Assembly (NCBI RefSeq): GCF_031312535.1
Contig: NZ_CP133594.1
Span: forward strand, 558,001 to 622,000
Length of the DNA: 64,000 nucleotides
Reading direction: 5' to 3'
From: Methanolobus mangrovi
Lineage (GTDB): Archaea; Halobacteriota; Methanosarcinia; Methanosarcinales; Methanosarcinaceae
Below, one piece after another: positions 37,365 through 46,603 of this stretch (the first letter of the stretch is position 1; every line of letters begins with the position of its first letter). The notes under the pieces are model-generated. The model saw only the letters and a list, made by a program, of their open reading frames with translations. It had not been told where the DNA came from and made no database searches. Both the position numbers and the translations under genes were made by a program.

Positions 37365-38696
37365 ATGTCATTAGCAAATCTCAGGACGCATTATACGTCA
37401 CAGATTAACCCGGAGGAACTGGGTGACCAGAAGGTCACTGTCGCCGGATGGGTACACGAAGTTCGTGACCTTGGTGGAATTTGTTTTGTTGTGCTCAGGG
37501 ACCGTGAAGGAAGAGCCCAGGTCACACTGGTAAAAAAGAAGACAGATCCGGAACTTCTGGAAACAGCCCGAAAACTTGTCAGGGAATCTGTTATATCTAT
37601 AACAGGTACTGTAAAGCCAGAAGCAAAGGCTCCAAATGGATATGAGCTCATTCCAGATGAGATAAACCTCATCAATGAGTCAGCTTCACCATTGCCAATG
37701 GACACGACCGGAAAGGTTGAAGCTGAACTTGACACACGTCTTGATTCAAGGTTCATTGACCTTAGAAGGGAAAGGACCACAGCTATTTTCAAAATAAGGC
37801 ATGAAGTACTCAGAGCTGTCAGGAATTTCCTTACAGACAATGGATTTATTGAAACTTCCAGTCCAAAAGTAGTGGCAACAGCAACAGAAGGTGGAACATC
37901 CCTTTTCCCAATCACATACTTTGACAGGGAAGCATTCCTTAACCAGAGTCCACAGCTTTTCAAGCAGATCCTTATGTCAGGCGGACTTGACAGGGTATTT
38001 GAGATAGGTCCTATATTCAGGGCAGAGGAACACGACACCCGCAGACATCTTAACGAAGCAACCTCCATTGACATAGAAGCAAGTTTCTGTGACCACTTCG
38101 ATGTAATGGAGATCCTTGAGGAAATGGTTGCATACATCTATGAACAGGTAATTGACAAGGCATCCGATTCACTTGCGGTTCTCGGTGTCGAGTTAAAAGT
38201 ACCGGCACTTCCATTCAAGAGAGTTACCTATGATGAGGCTATCGAGATAGTCAATGCCAACGCAGATGAAATGCTCAACTGGGGCGACGATCTTGGTACT
38301 GCTGCCGAGCATACTATCGGTGAACACGTATTCAAGGAAACCGGCGAATCACATTATTTCATCATTGACTGGCCAACCGAGATAAAGCCATTCTATGCTA
38401 TGCCTTATGAGGACAATCCTATTCTTTCAAAGGGATTCGACATGATGCACAGGACAATGGAACTCTCATCAGGTGCACAGCGTATACACATTCCGGAGCT
38501 TCTTGTAAGCAGGATCGAGTCACAGGGTCTTGACCCAGAGGGATTCGAATTCTACCTTAAGGCTTTCAGGTACGGTATGCCACCACACGCAGGATGGGGT
38601 ATTGGATGTGAAAGGCTTGTTATGACTATGCTGGGTGTTGAGAACATCCGTGATGTCGTACTCTTCCCAAGAGACAGGCGAAGACTTTCTCCATAA
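37365..38696 (+). CDS. aspS: Aspartyl-tRNA synthetase, archaeal type
   Basis: 443 residues. An N-terminal OB-fold binds the anticodon and the catalytic core has class II motifs: motif 2 [19 protein letters not shown] and motif 3 [15 protein letters not shown]. The histidine in GWVHEVRD (where discriminating enzymes often have tryptophan) suggests a non-discriminating enzyme that also charges tRNA(Asn); this fits archaea that make Asn-tRNA by amidation, but is inference. ATG 37365 follows AGGTGA at six bases; a GTG at 37356 is upstream in frame. rpiA follows after 22 bases. Confidence 0.94.
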   Translation: MSLANLRTHYTSQINPEELGDQKVTVAGWVHEVRDLGGICFVVLRDREGRAQVTLVKKKTDPELLETARKLVRESVISITGTVKPEAKAPNGYELIPDEINLINESASPLPMDTTGKVEAELDTRLDSRFIDLRRERTTAIFKIRHEVLRAVRNFLTDNGFIETSSPKVVATATEGGTSLFPITYFDREAFLNQSPQLFKQILMSGGLDRVFEIGPIFRAEEHDTRRHLNEATSIDIEASFCDHFDVMEILEEMVAYIYEQVIDKASDSLAVLGVELKVPALPFKRVTYDEAIEIVNANADEMLNWGDDLGTAAEHTIGEHVFKETGESHYFIIDWPTEIKPFYAMPYEDNPILSKGFDMMHRTMELSSGAQRIHIPELLVSRIESQGLDPEGFEFYLKAFRYGMPPHAGWGIGCERLVMTMLGVENIRDVVLFPRDRRRLSP

Positions 38697-38718
38697 TACA
38701 TTCACAGGATGAGTTCTT

Positions 38719-39411
38719 ATGAAAGAAAGAAATCCAGCAGGAGAAAGTCCTGAAAAGAAAGCTGCAGGAATTGCAGCGGCTGATCTTGTAACTGATGGTA
38801 TGGTTGTCGGTCTTGGTACCGGCTCCACAACCGCTTACACAATAGCCGAGCTTGGAAGGCGTGTTGATGAAGGTCTTGACATCATTGCAGTTGTAACATC
38901 ATACCAGTCAGAGATGCTTGCTATCCAGGCAGGTATCACCCTTACTTCACTTGCCGAGCACCCTGAACTTGATATTGCTATTGATGGCGCTGATCAGATA
39001 GATGCCGGCCTGAATGTGATCAAGGGCGGTGGCGCTGCACATACCCGTGAAAAGGTTGTTTCACGTTCTGCAGAACGCTTTGTGATAGTTGCTGACGAAT
39101 CAAAATACAGTGAACAACTCAATCATTATGTTCCATTGGAAGTACTTCCATATGCAAAGGAACTTGTATCAAAACAGGTAAGGAAAATGGGAGGAGATCC
39201 GGTACTGCGTCTTGCATCAAGAAAAGATGGCCCGGTCATATCCGACAATGGTAATTTCATTATCGATGCAAGTCTTGGCGTTATCGAGACTCCTGTGATT
39301 ATTTCTGCTCTTCTTTCGCAAGTAGCCGGAATTGTGGAACACGGTATCTTTACCAATGTAGACGAGGTCTACATCGGTAAGAAAGATGGTTCCGTAGAAA
39401 TAATGTCCTGA
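38719..39411 (+). CDS. rpiA: Ribose-5-phosphate isomerase A
   Basis: 230 residues. Interconverts ribose-5-phosphate and ribulose-5-phosphate. The phosphate loop [10 protein letters not shown] (near residue 32), DGADQID and [13 protein letters not shown] are the family's active-site motifs. Start ATG with GGATG upstream. It ends the argH-gatD-aspS-rpiA run, and its stop lies in a bidirectional terminator hairpin. Confidence 0.95.
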   Translation: MKERNPAGESPEKKAAGIAAADLVTDGMVVGLGTGSTTAYTIAELGRRVDEGLDIIAVVTSYQSEMLAIQAGITLTSLAEHPELDIAIDGADQIDAGLNVIKGGGAAHTREKVVSRSAERFVIVADESKYSEQLNHYVPLEVLPYAKELVSKQVRKMGGDPVLRLASRKDGPVISDNGNFIIDASLGVIETPVIISALLSQVAGIVEHGIFTNVDEVYIGKKDGSVEIMS

Positions 39412-39425
39412 TCGAAAGATCAGGA
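39406..39425. terminator. Bidirectional terminator with GAAA tetraloop between two stop codons
   Basis: TCCTGATC (39406-39413), loop GAAA, GATCAGGA (39418-39425): a perfect 8-base stem closed by a GNRA-type loop. The plus-strand stop of rpiA (39409-39411) is in the left arm and the minus-strand stop of the PhoU/TrkA-C gene (39422-39420) is in the right arm. A T5 run follows on the plus side. Confidence 0.7.
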
Positions 39426-40631
39426 ATCATTTTTATCGTCAAGCGGACAGGCACACATTTCAAACAACGCTTCTTCTCCTGTGTGTGAACCTCTGGCGAT
39501 GAGTATATCTCCAGCCCTTACAATTGTTTTCTTGTTAGGTCTGTAAACCCATCTGTCCTCTCTTTTGATGGCCATTACATGGACTCCCGTCTCAGTCTCA
39601 AGTTTTAACTGGCCAAATGTCTTCTCGACTATTGGTGAGCAGGCCTGGACCACCAGTTTGGTGATGACCTCATCGGATTCCCTGACAGCAATAGTGATGA
39701 TGGGGTGCAGTTCGATATCCCTGAGGACTGTATCTGCAATGGTGTAAGCAGCATCTGAAATTGCTTCCGCAGAGTTTGCCAGCTGCAGGAGTCCTCGAAG
39801 AATATTAACATCAGGGACATGTTTTGCAGTTTCAAGTACCCAGTGCTGGAGTTCATGCTTCATAGAGTCCATTTCAGCTTCAAGAGCCTTCACTTCATGT
39901 GCGATGTCCTCATTATCGAATAACAGGGCAGAATAGGCAAGTCCTACGGAAAGCTCTCCCATGTTCTTCATTTCCACAATAATGTCAACAGCTTTCTCAA
40001 GGTCTATCAAAAATCTCTCATGCTGCATCGTCCTTGGAACGTATTTATGACCTGTTACAAGCTCAATGAACAGAGGGACACCTTCGTCATGACCGCGGGC
40101 AAAAACCACGTCATCTGGTCTTATGCGGGTCTGGTGGTTGGGGTCGTATATCCATTCATCATTCCTGCGGATAGCAATTATCCACATTCCTGCTTCTGTA
40201 TCCAATTCGATGTCTTCCAGGTTCCTGCCTGCAATGGTGGATTCTTCTCTCACTGTTGCTCTGGTGATGGTTTCATCAGCTTCTCTCATTGCAAGCTTTA
40301 ATTCCATGGGAATACCCATGTCCATCAGAACAATTTTGGCAATGTCGCCTGCAGCATTGGCTATATTTTCCGATGCACGGGCAACCTGAAGCACACCTGA
40401 CATCTCCTCGGCCTCTTCAACACGTCTTGTGCTGAGCATGGCAGCGATCTTCATGTGATAGTCAAGTGTGTCCATCTTTTCTTCGAGTCGCATTACTTCT
40501 TCTGCAATATCCTCGTCATCATAGACCATTGCTGAATATGCAAGGTCTACCATGAGTTCGGATGTATCCTTCATCTCTATTAAAAGGTCCTTGAGATTGC
40601 GTGGGATATACCTAATTTCCTTTGGTCTCAT
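39420..40631 (-). CDS. PhoU-like/TrkA-C tandem repeat protein, likely cation-transport regulator
   Basis: 403 residues made of two copies of one unit: a helical PhoU-like part (DLAYSAMVYDDEDIAEEV in copy 1, GLAYSALLFDNEDIAHEV in copy 2) followed by a TrkA-C (RCK C) domain (VREESTIAGRNLEDIELDTEAG; VVQACSPIVEKTFGQLKLET). TrkA-C domains bind small ligands in regulators of K+ and Mg2+ transport. It is on the same strand as and 58 bases downstream of two MgtE-like halves, so it probably regulates them. Confidence 0.82.
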   Translation of the reverse strand: MRPKEIRYIPRNLKDLLIEMKDTSELMVDLAYSAMVYDDEDIAEEVMRLEEKMDTLDYHMKIAAMLSTRRVEEAEEMSGVLQVARASENIANAAGDIAKIVLMDMGIPMELKLAMREADETITRATVREESTIAGRNLEDIELDTEAGMWIIAIRRNDEWIYDPNHQTRIRPDDVVFARGHDEGVPLFIELVTGHKYVPRTMQHERFLIDLEKAVDIIVEMKNMGELSVGLAYSALLFDNEDIAHEVKALEAEMDSMKHELQHWVLETAKHVPDVNILRGLLQLANSAEAISDAAYTIADTVLRDIELHPIITIAVRESDEVITKLVVQACSPIVEKTFGQLKLETETGVHVMAIKREDRWVYRPNKKTIVRAGDILIARGSHTGEEALFEMCACPLDDKNDS

Positions 40632-40689
40632 ATGTTTCTACCGTTCATTATATTCTTATTATGTATTTGTTTTTTAATTATATTATCGT

Positions 40690-41247
40690 TTAGATTAGGT
40701 TCAGGATATGCATTGTTATGAATATTCCGCTGACCCCGATAAGGTCGCCAAGCGTTGCGATAAGTGGGATTACCGTATCATCGGGATCCACTCCGAACCT
40801 GTGAGATGCAAATGCAATGGTAATGGTGGCTGAAAAGACTGCCAGCAGCTCAAACGAGCCGGCTATAAGGCATAGTGCCATGAGTGTTATGAATGGCATT
40901 CCAATGCCAAGCGCTTCTCCCGTTATCCAGACCATGATGCCTACGAAGATGCAGGCACTAAGCCCTACAATGAGGGCTGCGAGGACACTGTTACGAACAA
41001 CGGGGTTTCTGTGGAGGTGGCTTCCAAGACCCATGTGAAAGGATGATGAGAGTCTCGCACCGAGCATGCTTCCCGTGTCCCCGCCAATTTTGATGAGTGA
41101 GGGTATTAGCACAAGTATGATGGGCATTGAGACAAGTTTATCAATTTCAAAGTTAAGGATCTGGCCTGCGAATATGCCTATGATGGATGTGACCAGAAGG
41201 ATTGGGAATCCTCTTCCGACAATACCTCTTACTGTGTAGTAGCTCAT
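40690..41247 (-). CDS. MgtE-type transporter membrane domain, half 2
   Basis: 185 residues, about five membrane helices, no N-terminal CBS or MgtE-N domain. SLIKIGGDTGSMLGARLSS corresponds to the GGN-x-GSQ motif of the MgtE pore, here with D for N. Bacterial MgtE works as a homodimer of larger proteins; this protein and the next gene are likely two different halves of one channel. Its start codon overlaps the stop of the preceding gene (ATGA), showing translational coupling. Confidence 0.8.
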   Translation of the reverse strand: MSYYTVRGIVGRGFPILLVTSIIGIFAGQILNFEIDKLVSMPIILVLIPSLIKIGGDTGSMLGARLSSSFHMGLGSHLHRNPVVRNSVLAALIVGLSACIFVGIMVWITGEALGIGMPFITLMALCLIAGSFELLAVFSATITIAFASHRFGVDPDDTVIPLIATLGDLIGVSGIFITMHILNLI

Positions 41248-41867
41248 ATCATAAGCACCACCTTTGCAGCCATAAAGAGCATTATCATGGATACGATATC
41301 ACCGATGGTGGCAATAGCAGGAGTTACCACGTTATCGGGATCGAATCCGAAGCGGAACATACCAAGTGCGAGCAAGACCGCTACAAATGATAGGATTATA
41401 CCTGAGGAAACACCTGCCAGGACTGCTATCAATGTAAGGGTGAATGCTCCTGCACTTTGCAGGCCAAGTCCTACGGTTATCAGATGTCCTACAATTCCAA
41501 GTATGATCGACATCATTAAACTCAGGAGAAGGGAGCCGGAAACGTTGTTAACAAGTTCAGGATTACGGTCTATCTTTGTGATAAGACCCATGTGTATGGC
41601 ACTCCCGAGACGGGAGCCCAGTGTGCAGGAGATATTCCCGCGCATACCAAGTACAGCAGGTGTGATCACTATCAGTCCGGGAATAAGTGCAAGTTCATTG
41701 CTCATGCCTGAAAGGATGAGTCCTGATATTACTCCTCCTACTGTTGCCATGAGTTCAAATGGCAACGCCTCACGTACTATGGAGCGGACACTTCCGTAAT
41801 CTCCAATGTATTCCTCGACGACTTCTATTTCGTAGTCCTCGTCTTCATCACTTGTATCGTGAGCCAT
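41244..41867 (-). CDS. MgtE-type transporter membrane domain, half 1
   Basis: 207 residues with a 25-residue acidic start (DTSDEDEDYEIEVVEEYIGD) and five membrane helices. The pore region reads ITPAVLGMRGNISCTLGSRLG, the equivalent of the GGN-x-GSQ motif. First gene of a three-gene unit with the other half and the PhoU/TrkA-C protein. Predicted to transport Mg2+ or another divalent cation. Confidence 0.8.
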   Translation of the reverse strand: MAHDTSDEDEDYEIEVVEEYIGDYGSVRSIVREALPFELMATVGGVISGLILSGMSNELALIPGLIVITPAVLGMRGNISCTLGSRLGSAIHMGLITKIDRNPELVNNVSGSLLLSLMMSIILGIVGHLITVGLGLQSAGAFTLTLIAVLAGVSSGIILSFVAVLLALGMFRFGFDPDNVVTPAIATIGDIVSMIMLFMAAKVVLMI

Positions 41868-41989
41868 TACAGTGCCCTATTTCACTTTGTTATTATTTAA
41901 ATGCATATCTGGATTGTTTTCTGAAAATCCCATTCATCCATGGTTAAACATAAAAGACATGTTCACATTTTCAGAATAGAGGAAATATT

Positions 41990-42292
41990 ATGTTAAAACA
42001 TATTGTAATGTGGAAGCTAAAGGAGAACGCTGAAGGAAAGAGCAACATTGGAAATGCATTGCTCATGAAGGAAATGCTTGAGACTCTCAAAGATGTAATC
42101 CCGGAGATTGAAATGATCGAGGTGGGGGTCAATGAAAATCCTTCAGCTGCTGCTTACGATGTTGTTCTTTATTCCGAGTTCAGGGACGAGGAAGCACTAA
42201 GAATATATCAGAACCATCCTGAACATATGAAGGTCGCTGAATTTGTCGGTAAGATAAATGAAGATCGAGTTGTTGTTGATTATCAGGTCTGA
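41990..42292 (+). CDS. Dabb (stress-responsive alpha/beta barrel) domain protein
   Basis: 100 residues, the usual length. Starts MLKHIVMWKLKENA and has the YDVVLYSEFRDEEALRIYQ and HPEHMKVAEFV motifs of the ferredoxin-like Dabb domain. Homologues are dimeric and bind small molecules; the role is unknown. A ribosome site (GAGGAAA) precedes the ATG. Monocistronic. Confidence 0.88.
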   Translation: MLKHIVMWKLKENAEGKSNIGNALLMKEMLETLKDVIPEIEMIEVGVNENPSAAAYDVVLYSEFRDEEALRIYQNHPEHMKVAEFVGKINEDRVVVDYQV

Positions 42293-42378
42293 AATCATCC
42301 AAACATTTATTTTTTATACTGATACATTTTGTTGAGGGAAATAATGGCTCAGGATTTCCCATCAGTATTTTAAAAATA

Positions 42379-42566
42379 AAGGCTGCTGTCGTATTGAAAC
42401 TTCTAATACCTCGGAAGAAAGGGAGAACACCGTTTTCGGTGACCTGCTGGAGAGGATATGGAAGGATTGCGTTTTTGATTTCTGCGTAGTCACTAATTAC
42501 AGCCGCAGGATGTTCAGGACAATTGCGGACAGTTCCCCCACAATTAAGGCCGATTTGGTTGGATGA
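42379..42566 (+). pseudogene. Fragment of a decayed gene
   Basis: About 60 codons remain open (ending VTNYSRRMFRTIADSSPT, then IKADLVG before a TGA). There is no start or ribosome site and stops lie just upstream. The fragment looks coding by composition, but no family is recognised. Confidence 0.3.
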
Positions 42567-42788
42567 AGTGAAGGAAACCGTTTGTAGTTATTTCTCATCA
42601 ATGGAGATGCAATCTTAAATCTAAAAACTATATAAAGGAAATCAAATTAGAAGGCCATATTTCCTGAATTATATCTCTGCCGCAATCTTCAGGCATTTTT
42701 CATCAAAAAAGGTTATATACAACTAGTTACATTAAGGAGTTGCTCGTGGGCGAAAGCGCCACCGAACAACTTTATTCGCAAACAATGT
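42567..42788 (+). promoter_or_regulatory. tRNA promoter region
   Basis: AAAGGTTATATAC (42708-42720) is a good archaeal BRE/TATA element; the expected transcript start is near 42744, giving a 45-base leader to the tRNA. The rest of the 220 bases shows nothing else. Confidence 0.5.
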
Positions 42789-42865
42789 GGGCCCGTGGTC
42801 TAGCCGGTTATGACATCGCCTTTACACGGCGGGGGTCATGAGTTCGAATCTCATCGGGCCCACCA
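42789..42865 (+). tRNA. tRNA-Val (anticodon UAC)
   Basis: Acceptor stem GGGCCCG (42789-42795) pairs with CGGGCCC (42855-42861), discriminator A and a gene-encoded CCA (42863-42865). The anticodon loop TTTACAC holds TAC at 42823-42825, which reads GUA valine codons. T-arm GTTCGAATC is standard. No intron. Its 3' half is continued by an open frame described next. Confidence 0.95.
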
Positions 42866-43297
42866 CACTTTACTACTTTTTCTGATTCTAAGCTCTTAGA
42901 GAGTTCTTTTTCGTTATTGCAACATGATAGTTCAGATTTTACTTTGGCTAAGTTGGAAATATTGTTAGAATTGCAGTTAGTTACTACGTCTGTAGATGCT
43001 GGTTTTTGTTGTATGGATGGGGTGTTAGAAGGAGTAATGCCTATTTGAGGCGGAGGTTTGTAGAGCCATCGTTCTCATAAGTTGGTATTTGTCTATTCCC
43101 AACCTTGTACATTACATCTGATTCAAATTATGCCTTTCTCAGTAAATTAGGGGGATATAGTTAATTTGTAAAAACGGATCTCTTAAAAAATCATCTGACC
43201 CTCAATTAAATTGCAATTTATTAAAAAATATCATTTAACAATTCAATGAGATTACAAACTAGCAGGCATCAGTAAGAAGCTCATAACCTGGATCAGC
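42866..43297. other. Region after tRNA-Val with a possible element remnant
   Basis: A frame open from the tRNA 3' half to a TGA at 43046-43048 codes SSGPPHFTTFSDSKLLE..., about 65 codons with a helical, leucine-rich look, and no start of its own. Integrase genes of archaeal elements can read through the 3' end of a tRNA gene in this way. The rest (43049-43297) has no gene. A T-rich terminator for the tRNA follows at about 42870. Confidence 0.3.
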
Positions 43298-44134
43298 TTA
43301 TGTGATATTGAATCGCTTCCCCTTGGTCCAGAGGTCGTCGAATTTAGCTTTGAAACGCTTTGTATATGCCTCATCATGAATCTGTGTCATACCAAGACTT
43401 GTACCCGTATTGATCTGGTCTTCAATATCAAGGAAGAGAGTCTTTGAATCAAAGATCACGAAATCATGCTTTGTTTCCAGAATTCTTATTTCCATGAATT
43501 TCTGTAAATTATTTATGACGTATTCATCTTCTATTGAAGTAACAAGTTCTTTTATTGAAGGTAACAGTTGAGAGTGGGAATCCAGAATTTTAACATGAAT
43601 ACCACTCTGTGCCAAATTTAAGTAAGCCTTGCTGAATACTGACATTGAATCATCATATTGTGCTGATACTCCTGGTTTATACTTACTGGGAGTAACAACA
43701 CATATTTCATGCTCAATATCCTCAAAAAATGAATTAACTGTCTCTTTTAGTTCATCATAATCATGGAACTTATCGGGCCAGAATATTGTTTCAACATGCT
43801 TTGGAGAATCGTCGTTGGAAAGTTGCTGTTCAATTTCAGCAAATGCTTCCCTGAGTAGTTTGAGCTCATTGAGTGCTTCTTCTTCTCTTCTTTTATACAT
43901 AACTTCAAAAGCAATTTTCGTATCAACAGTCCTGTATTTTCGTGGTCTTGAAGGTTTTATCTCCACAAGGCCATACTTGTTCAGATCCGTCAAAACCTCA
44001 TAGATCTTTCCAATGGGAACTCGTGATAACTGTGATAATTTACTTGCTTCCAGCTCTCCTTTTTTCAAAAGCATCCAGTAAACGGTTCTTTCATATTTGT
44101 TTAAACCGATATTTGCAAGTAACTTTTCATCCAT
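43298..44134 (-). CDS. TrmB-family transcriptional regulator
   Basis: 278 residues. An N-terminal winged helix (YERTVYWMLLKKGELEASKL, recognition helix SRVPIGKIYEVLTDLNKYGLV) is followed by a coiled coil and a C-terminal effector domain (about 130-278) as in TrmB proteins, many of which bind sugars or other small molecules. It is divergent from the methyltransferase gene with 142 bases between, so it may control that gene. Confidence 0.88.
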   Translation of the reverse strand: MDEKLLANIGLNKYERTVYWMLLKKGELEASKLSQLSRVPIGKIYEVLTDLNKYGLVEIKPSRPRKYRTVDTKIAFEVMYKRREEEALNELKLLREAFAEIEQQLSNDDSPKHVETIFWPDKFHDYDELKETVNSFFEDIEHEICVVTPSKYKPGVSAQYDDSMSVFSKAYLNLAQSGIHVKILDSHSQLLPSIKELVTSIEDEYVINNLQKFMEIRILETKHDFVIFDSKTLFLDIEDQINTGTSLGMTQIHDEAYTKRFKAKFDDLWTKGKRFNIT

Positions 44135-44276
44135 CTTTTCACTACTTTTTAGTTTATTGTAAAGTAAAATTGTTATCTATTCTGCGTGGTATTAAGAACC
44201 ACTGCTTGAACATATAAATTTGTAATTATCAAAAAATCATATTGATTTTATTGCACATTTATATCAAGTAAAATAA

Positions 44277-45044
44277 ATGATGAATATAGGTGCAAAAATG
44301 GAATCAGCAATTTTTGAGATATTTGATGGGTTACCTAGACAGGGTCCGGGAAGTAATGAATGTACTGAAAAAGCTTTTAATATGCTTTCTTCCCTTCCTG
44401 CAGGTACTAAGATCCTTGACATTGGATGTGGTGTAGGTATGCAGACAATACACCTTGCTAGTATCTGCAAGGACTGTCATATCACTGCAACTGACATTTA
44501 CCAGCCTTTTCTGGATAAACTAATGGAAAATGCAGCTAAAGAAGGAGTTGATGACAGGATCAGCACAGTTTGTGCTTCTATGGATGACCTGCCTTTTGAA
44601 GCAGGAGAATTCGACGTGATCTGGGCAGAAGGCTCCATCTTTATCCTTGGTTTTGAAAAGGGAATCAGCTACTGGAAACAGTTCTTGAAAGATGGTGGCT
44701 ACATGGCATTGACAGAGAATACATGGTTCACAGACGAACCTTCTCCGGAAGTTGTAGAATTCTGGCAGGAAATATATCCTGGTATAATGAACATATCTGA
44801 CACTGAAAAAGTAATCACAGCAGTAGGATATGATGTTATTGATCACTTTAAACTGCCAGTTTCTGTCTGGTACGAGTTTTATGACAATCTGGAAAAAAGA
44901 GTTGATGAAATCAGTGATAACTACAAAGGAAACACTGAGGCAGAAATGATACTTGAGTTTAACAGAAAAGAGATAGAACTATTCAGAAAACTCCCGGATG
45001 AATATGGTTATGCGTTCTACATTTTTCAGAAGAACAAACTCTAA
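44277..45044 (+). CDS. SAM-dependent methyltransferase, class I
   Basis: 255 residues. The SAM-binding motif ILDIGCGVGMQTIHLA lies near residue 50 and the acidic motif II ATDIYQPF next to it; a third motif (DDLPFEAGEFDVIWAEG) follows. The methyl acceptor is unknown. A TATA element (ATTTATATC, 44258-44266) predicts a transcript start near 44290, so an ATG at 44298 (MESAIF) is a possible alternative start. Divergent TrmB regulator. Confidence 0.85.
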   Translation: MMNIGAKMESAIFEIFDGLPRQGPGSNECTEKAFNMLSSLPAGTKILDIGCGVGMQTIHLASICKDCHITATDIYQPFLDKLMENAAKEGVDDRISTVCASMDDLPFEAGEFDVIWAEGSIFILGFEKGISYWKQFLKDGGYMALTENTWFTDEPSPEVVEFWQEIYPGIMNISDTEKVITAVGYDVIDHFKLPVSVWYEFYDNLEKRVDEISDNYKGNTEAEMILEFNRKEIELFRKLPDEYGYAFYIFQKNKL

Positions 45045-45239
45045 TAGCGTATATGTGGAGTGACTTGCTCATAAAAAGCAGGTCATATCCGAATACAAAT
45101 CATTTTTGAAATAAACACATTTTCGTTTAAAACTGTCTCCCAAATATCCAACCTTTCTCCAACATGAGCATTCATAATAACTCTTTAATCAGCTTCAGCA
45201 TCCTGTTCTAAATAGAAAATAGCACTTCGATACATAATT

Positions 45240-45482
45240 TTACTTTTTCAAACCCCCAAAATTCCCGACTATTTTTCTATACGCTTCCTTCGATTGTTGA
45301 ACCTTGTTAAGATAATGAGCACTCCCTACTGTTGCAGGTGCTCTGCCCTGTATAAAATCAGCTAAGCTCTCAGTAACTCCTTCTTTAATCATCAAGTTAA
45401 GATGCCATTTGCGGATGGTTTTTGCACATACGCGATTGTGTCTAATTCTCTTGGCGTAATAATCGTATCCATTAAATATCAC
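45240..45482 (-). pseudogene. C-terminal fragment of an archaeal tyrosine recombinase (integrase), copy 1
   Basis: 80 residues. The piece KTIRKWHLNLMIKEG with the box II arginine, and GSAHYLNK with the catalytic tyrosine, is the end of an SSV-like or related archaeal integrase; the box I arginine and the whole N-terminal part are missing. The frame starts at GTG overlapping the stop of the upstream ABM gene. It is the best-preserved of four copies of this fragment in the window (others at 49230, 52755, 62893), all on the minus strand. Confidence 0.8.
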
Positions 45483-45769
45483 ACAATTTTATTGTAAACA
45501 TTGATTTCCGTTTCTTTTTCACAGAGATTTGCCATCAAAGGAACTATCTCCTTGAAATGTTCAGAATTAAAGTGCCTTCCCAGGCTGTTATTATCTTCCC
45601 ATTCCTCAATCATTGTCAAGATTAGTGGATTCTTTAAATCCTGATAAAGACCATATTCAATGCAGCCTTCTTCTTTCAATGTCTCTTTGACCAATTCTTT
45701 GCTCAAACCAATATAATCTTCAATTTTTTCAGGTTTAACATAGTGTTTTGCGACTACCTTTATTGTCAT
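45479..45769 (-). CDS. Antibiotic biosynthesis monooxygenase (ABM) domain protein
   Basis: 96 residues, whole-length ABM domain: VVAKHYVKPEKIEDYIGL, the GCIEYGLYQD strand and the late MIEEWEDNNSLGRHFNSEHF, as in YgiN-type quinol or monooxygenase-like proteins. The substrate is unknown. 28 bases after the nitroreductase-like gene on the same strand, so probably co-transcribed with it. Confidence 0.85.
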   Translation of the reverse strand: MTIKVVAKHYVKPEKIEDYIGLSKELVKETLKEEGCIEYGLYQDLKNPLILTMIEEWEDNNSLGRHFNSEHFKEIVPLMANLCEKETEINVYNKIV

Positions 45770-45797
45770 GGAATCATCCTGATACTAAAAAGATTCA

Positions 45798-46316
45798 TTA
45801 TTTTTTACCGTATGAGTTGTGGTATACCTTCTCTTCCATATACCTGTCCTGCGGGCCAGCCTCCTGTACAGGATATCCAACAGGTACCAATCCCAGGGGT
45901 ATCACATGTTCCGGCAAATTGAAAGCTTTCCTGAAACCCTCCACCCTGTCTTCCATAGGGTGAATTCCAGTCCACACCGCACCAAGGCCCAGTGCATGAG
46001 CGGCCAGCAGGAGATTCTGTATTGCAGCCGAACAGTCCTGTACCCAGAATCCCGGAGCTTTTTCCAGATTTGTATCTCCACAGACAAGAATTGCAAGTGG
46101 AGCATTACGGGCCATGGCTGCATAAGGACTGTATGTAGGGATCTCGTCCAGCAGCTTGCGGTCATCGATTACTATAAATGCCCATGGTTGTGCATTCACA
46201 GCTGAAGGCGCACTCATGGCAGCAGATAATAGTTCTTTGATCGTTTCCGGTGCTATGCTTTCATCCGTATATTTCCGGATACATCTACGAGAATGAATAG
46301 CTTCTAATACGTCCAT
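45798..46316 (-). CDS. Nitroreductase-family FMN oxidoreductase
   Basis: About 172 residues. Starts MDVLEAIHSRRCIRKYTDESI; APSAVNAQPWAF is the FMN-binding motif, and GLGAVWTGIHP is near the middle. Enzymes of this family reduce nitro groups, quinones or flavins with NAD(P)H. ATG 46316 is the best start; a longer frame to 46421 has an unlikely hydrophobic extension. First of a two-gene unit with the ABM protein. Confidence 0.85.
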   Translation of the reverse strand: MDVLEAIHSRRCIRKYTDESIAPETIKELLSAAMSAPSAVNAQPWAFIVIDDRKLLDEIPTYSPYAAMARNAPLAILVCGDTNLEKAPGFWVQDCSAAIQNLLLAAHALGLGAVWTGIHPMEDRVEGFRKAFNLPEHVIPLGLVPVGYPVQEAGPQDRYMEEKVYHNSYGKK

Positions 46317-46474
46317 AGTTTCAGAGCTCCTTTTATGCCTGAATACCGATGATTTAACAACACTCAAAAGAACTATAACAATAAATTCATGTGGCATGCA
46401 GACTAAATTATTAAACGTCATTTGTACATGTAAACTACTTCAAACTATCGAACAACGGATTTACGGAGAAACAA

Positions 46475-46597
46475 ATGCTAGTGATTGAAAATCTCGCGAA
46501 CATCTTTGGGCTTTTAGCCGCATTATCATGGGGTGCAGGGGCTCTTGTAGGTGACTGTCTACCCAAAGCAAGAATTAGGAATTATAATATCAATTAG
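46475..46597 (+). pseudogene. Truncated EamA/DMT-type transporter gene, 5' end only
   Basis: The frame has a normal ribosome site (GGAG, 9 bases before the ATG) and begins MLVIENLANIFGLLAALSWG, a first membrane helix of the EamA drug/metabolite transporter family. After about 29 codons it runs into GGTGACTGTCTACC (46550-46563), which matches the short repeat at 13422 and 16941 in reverse, and stops at 46597. The rest of the gene is gone, probably removed by an element insertion or deletion. Confidence 0.5.
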
Positions 46598-46603
46598 TCC
46601 AAA

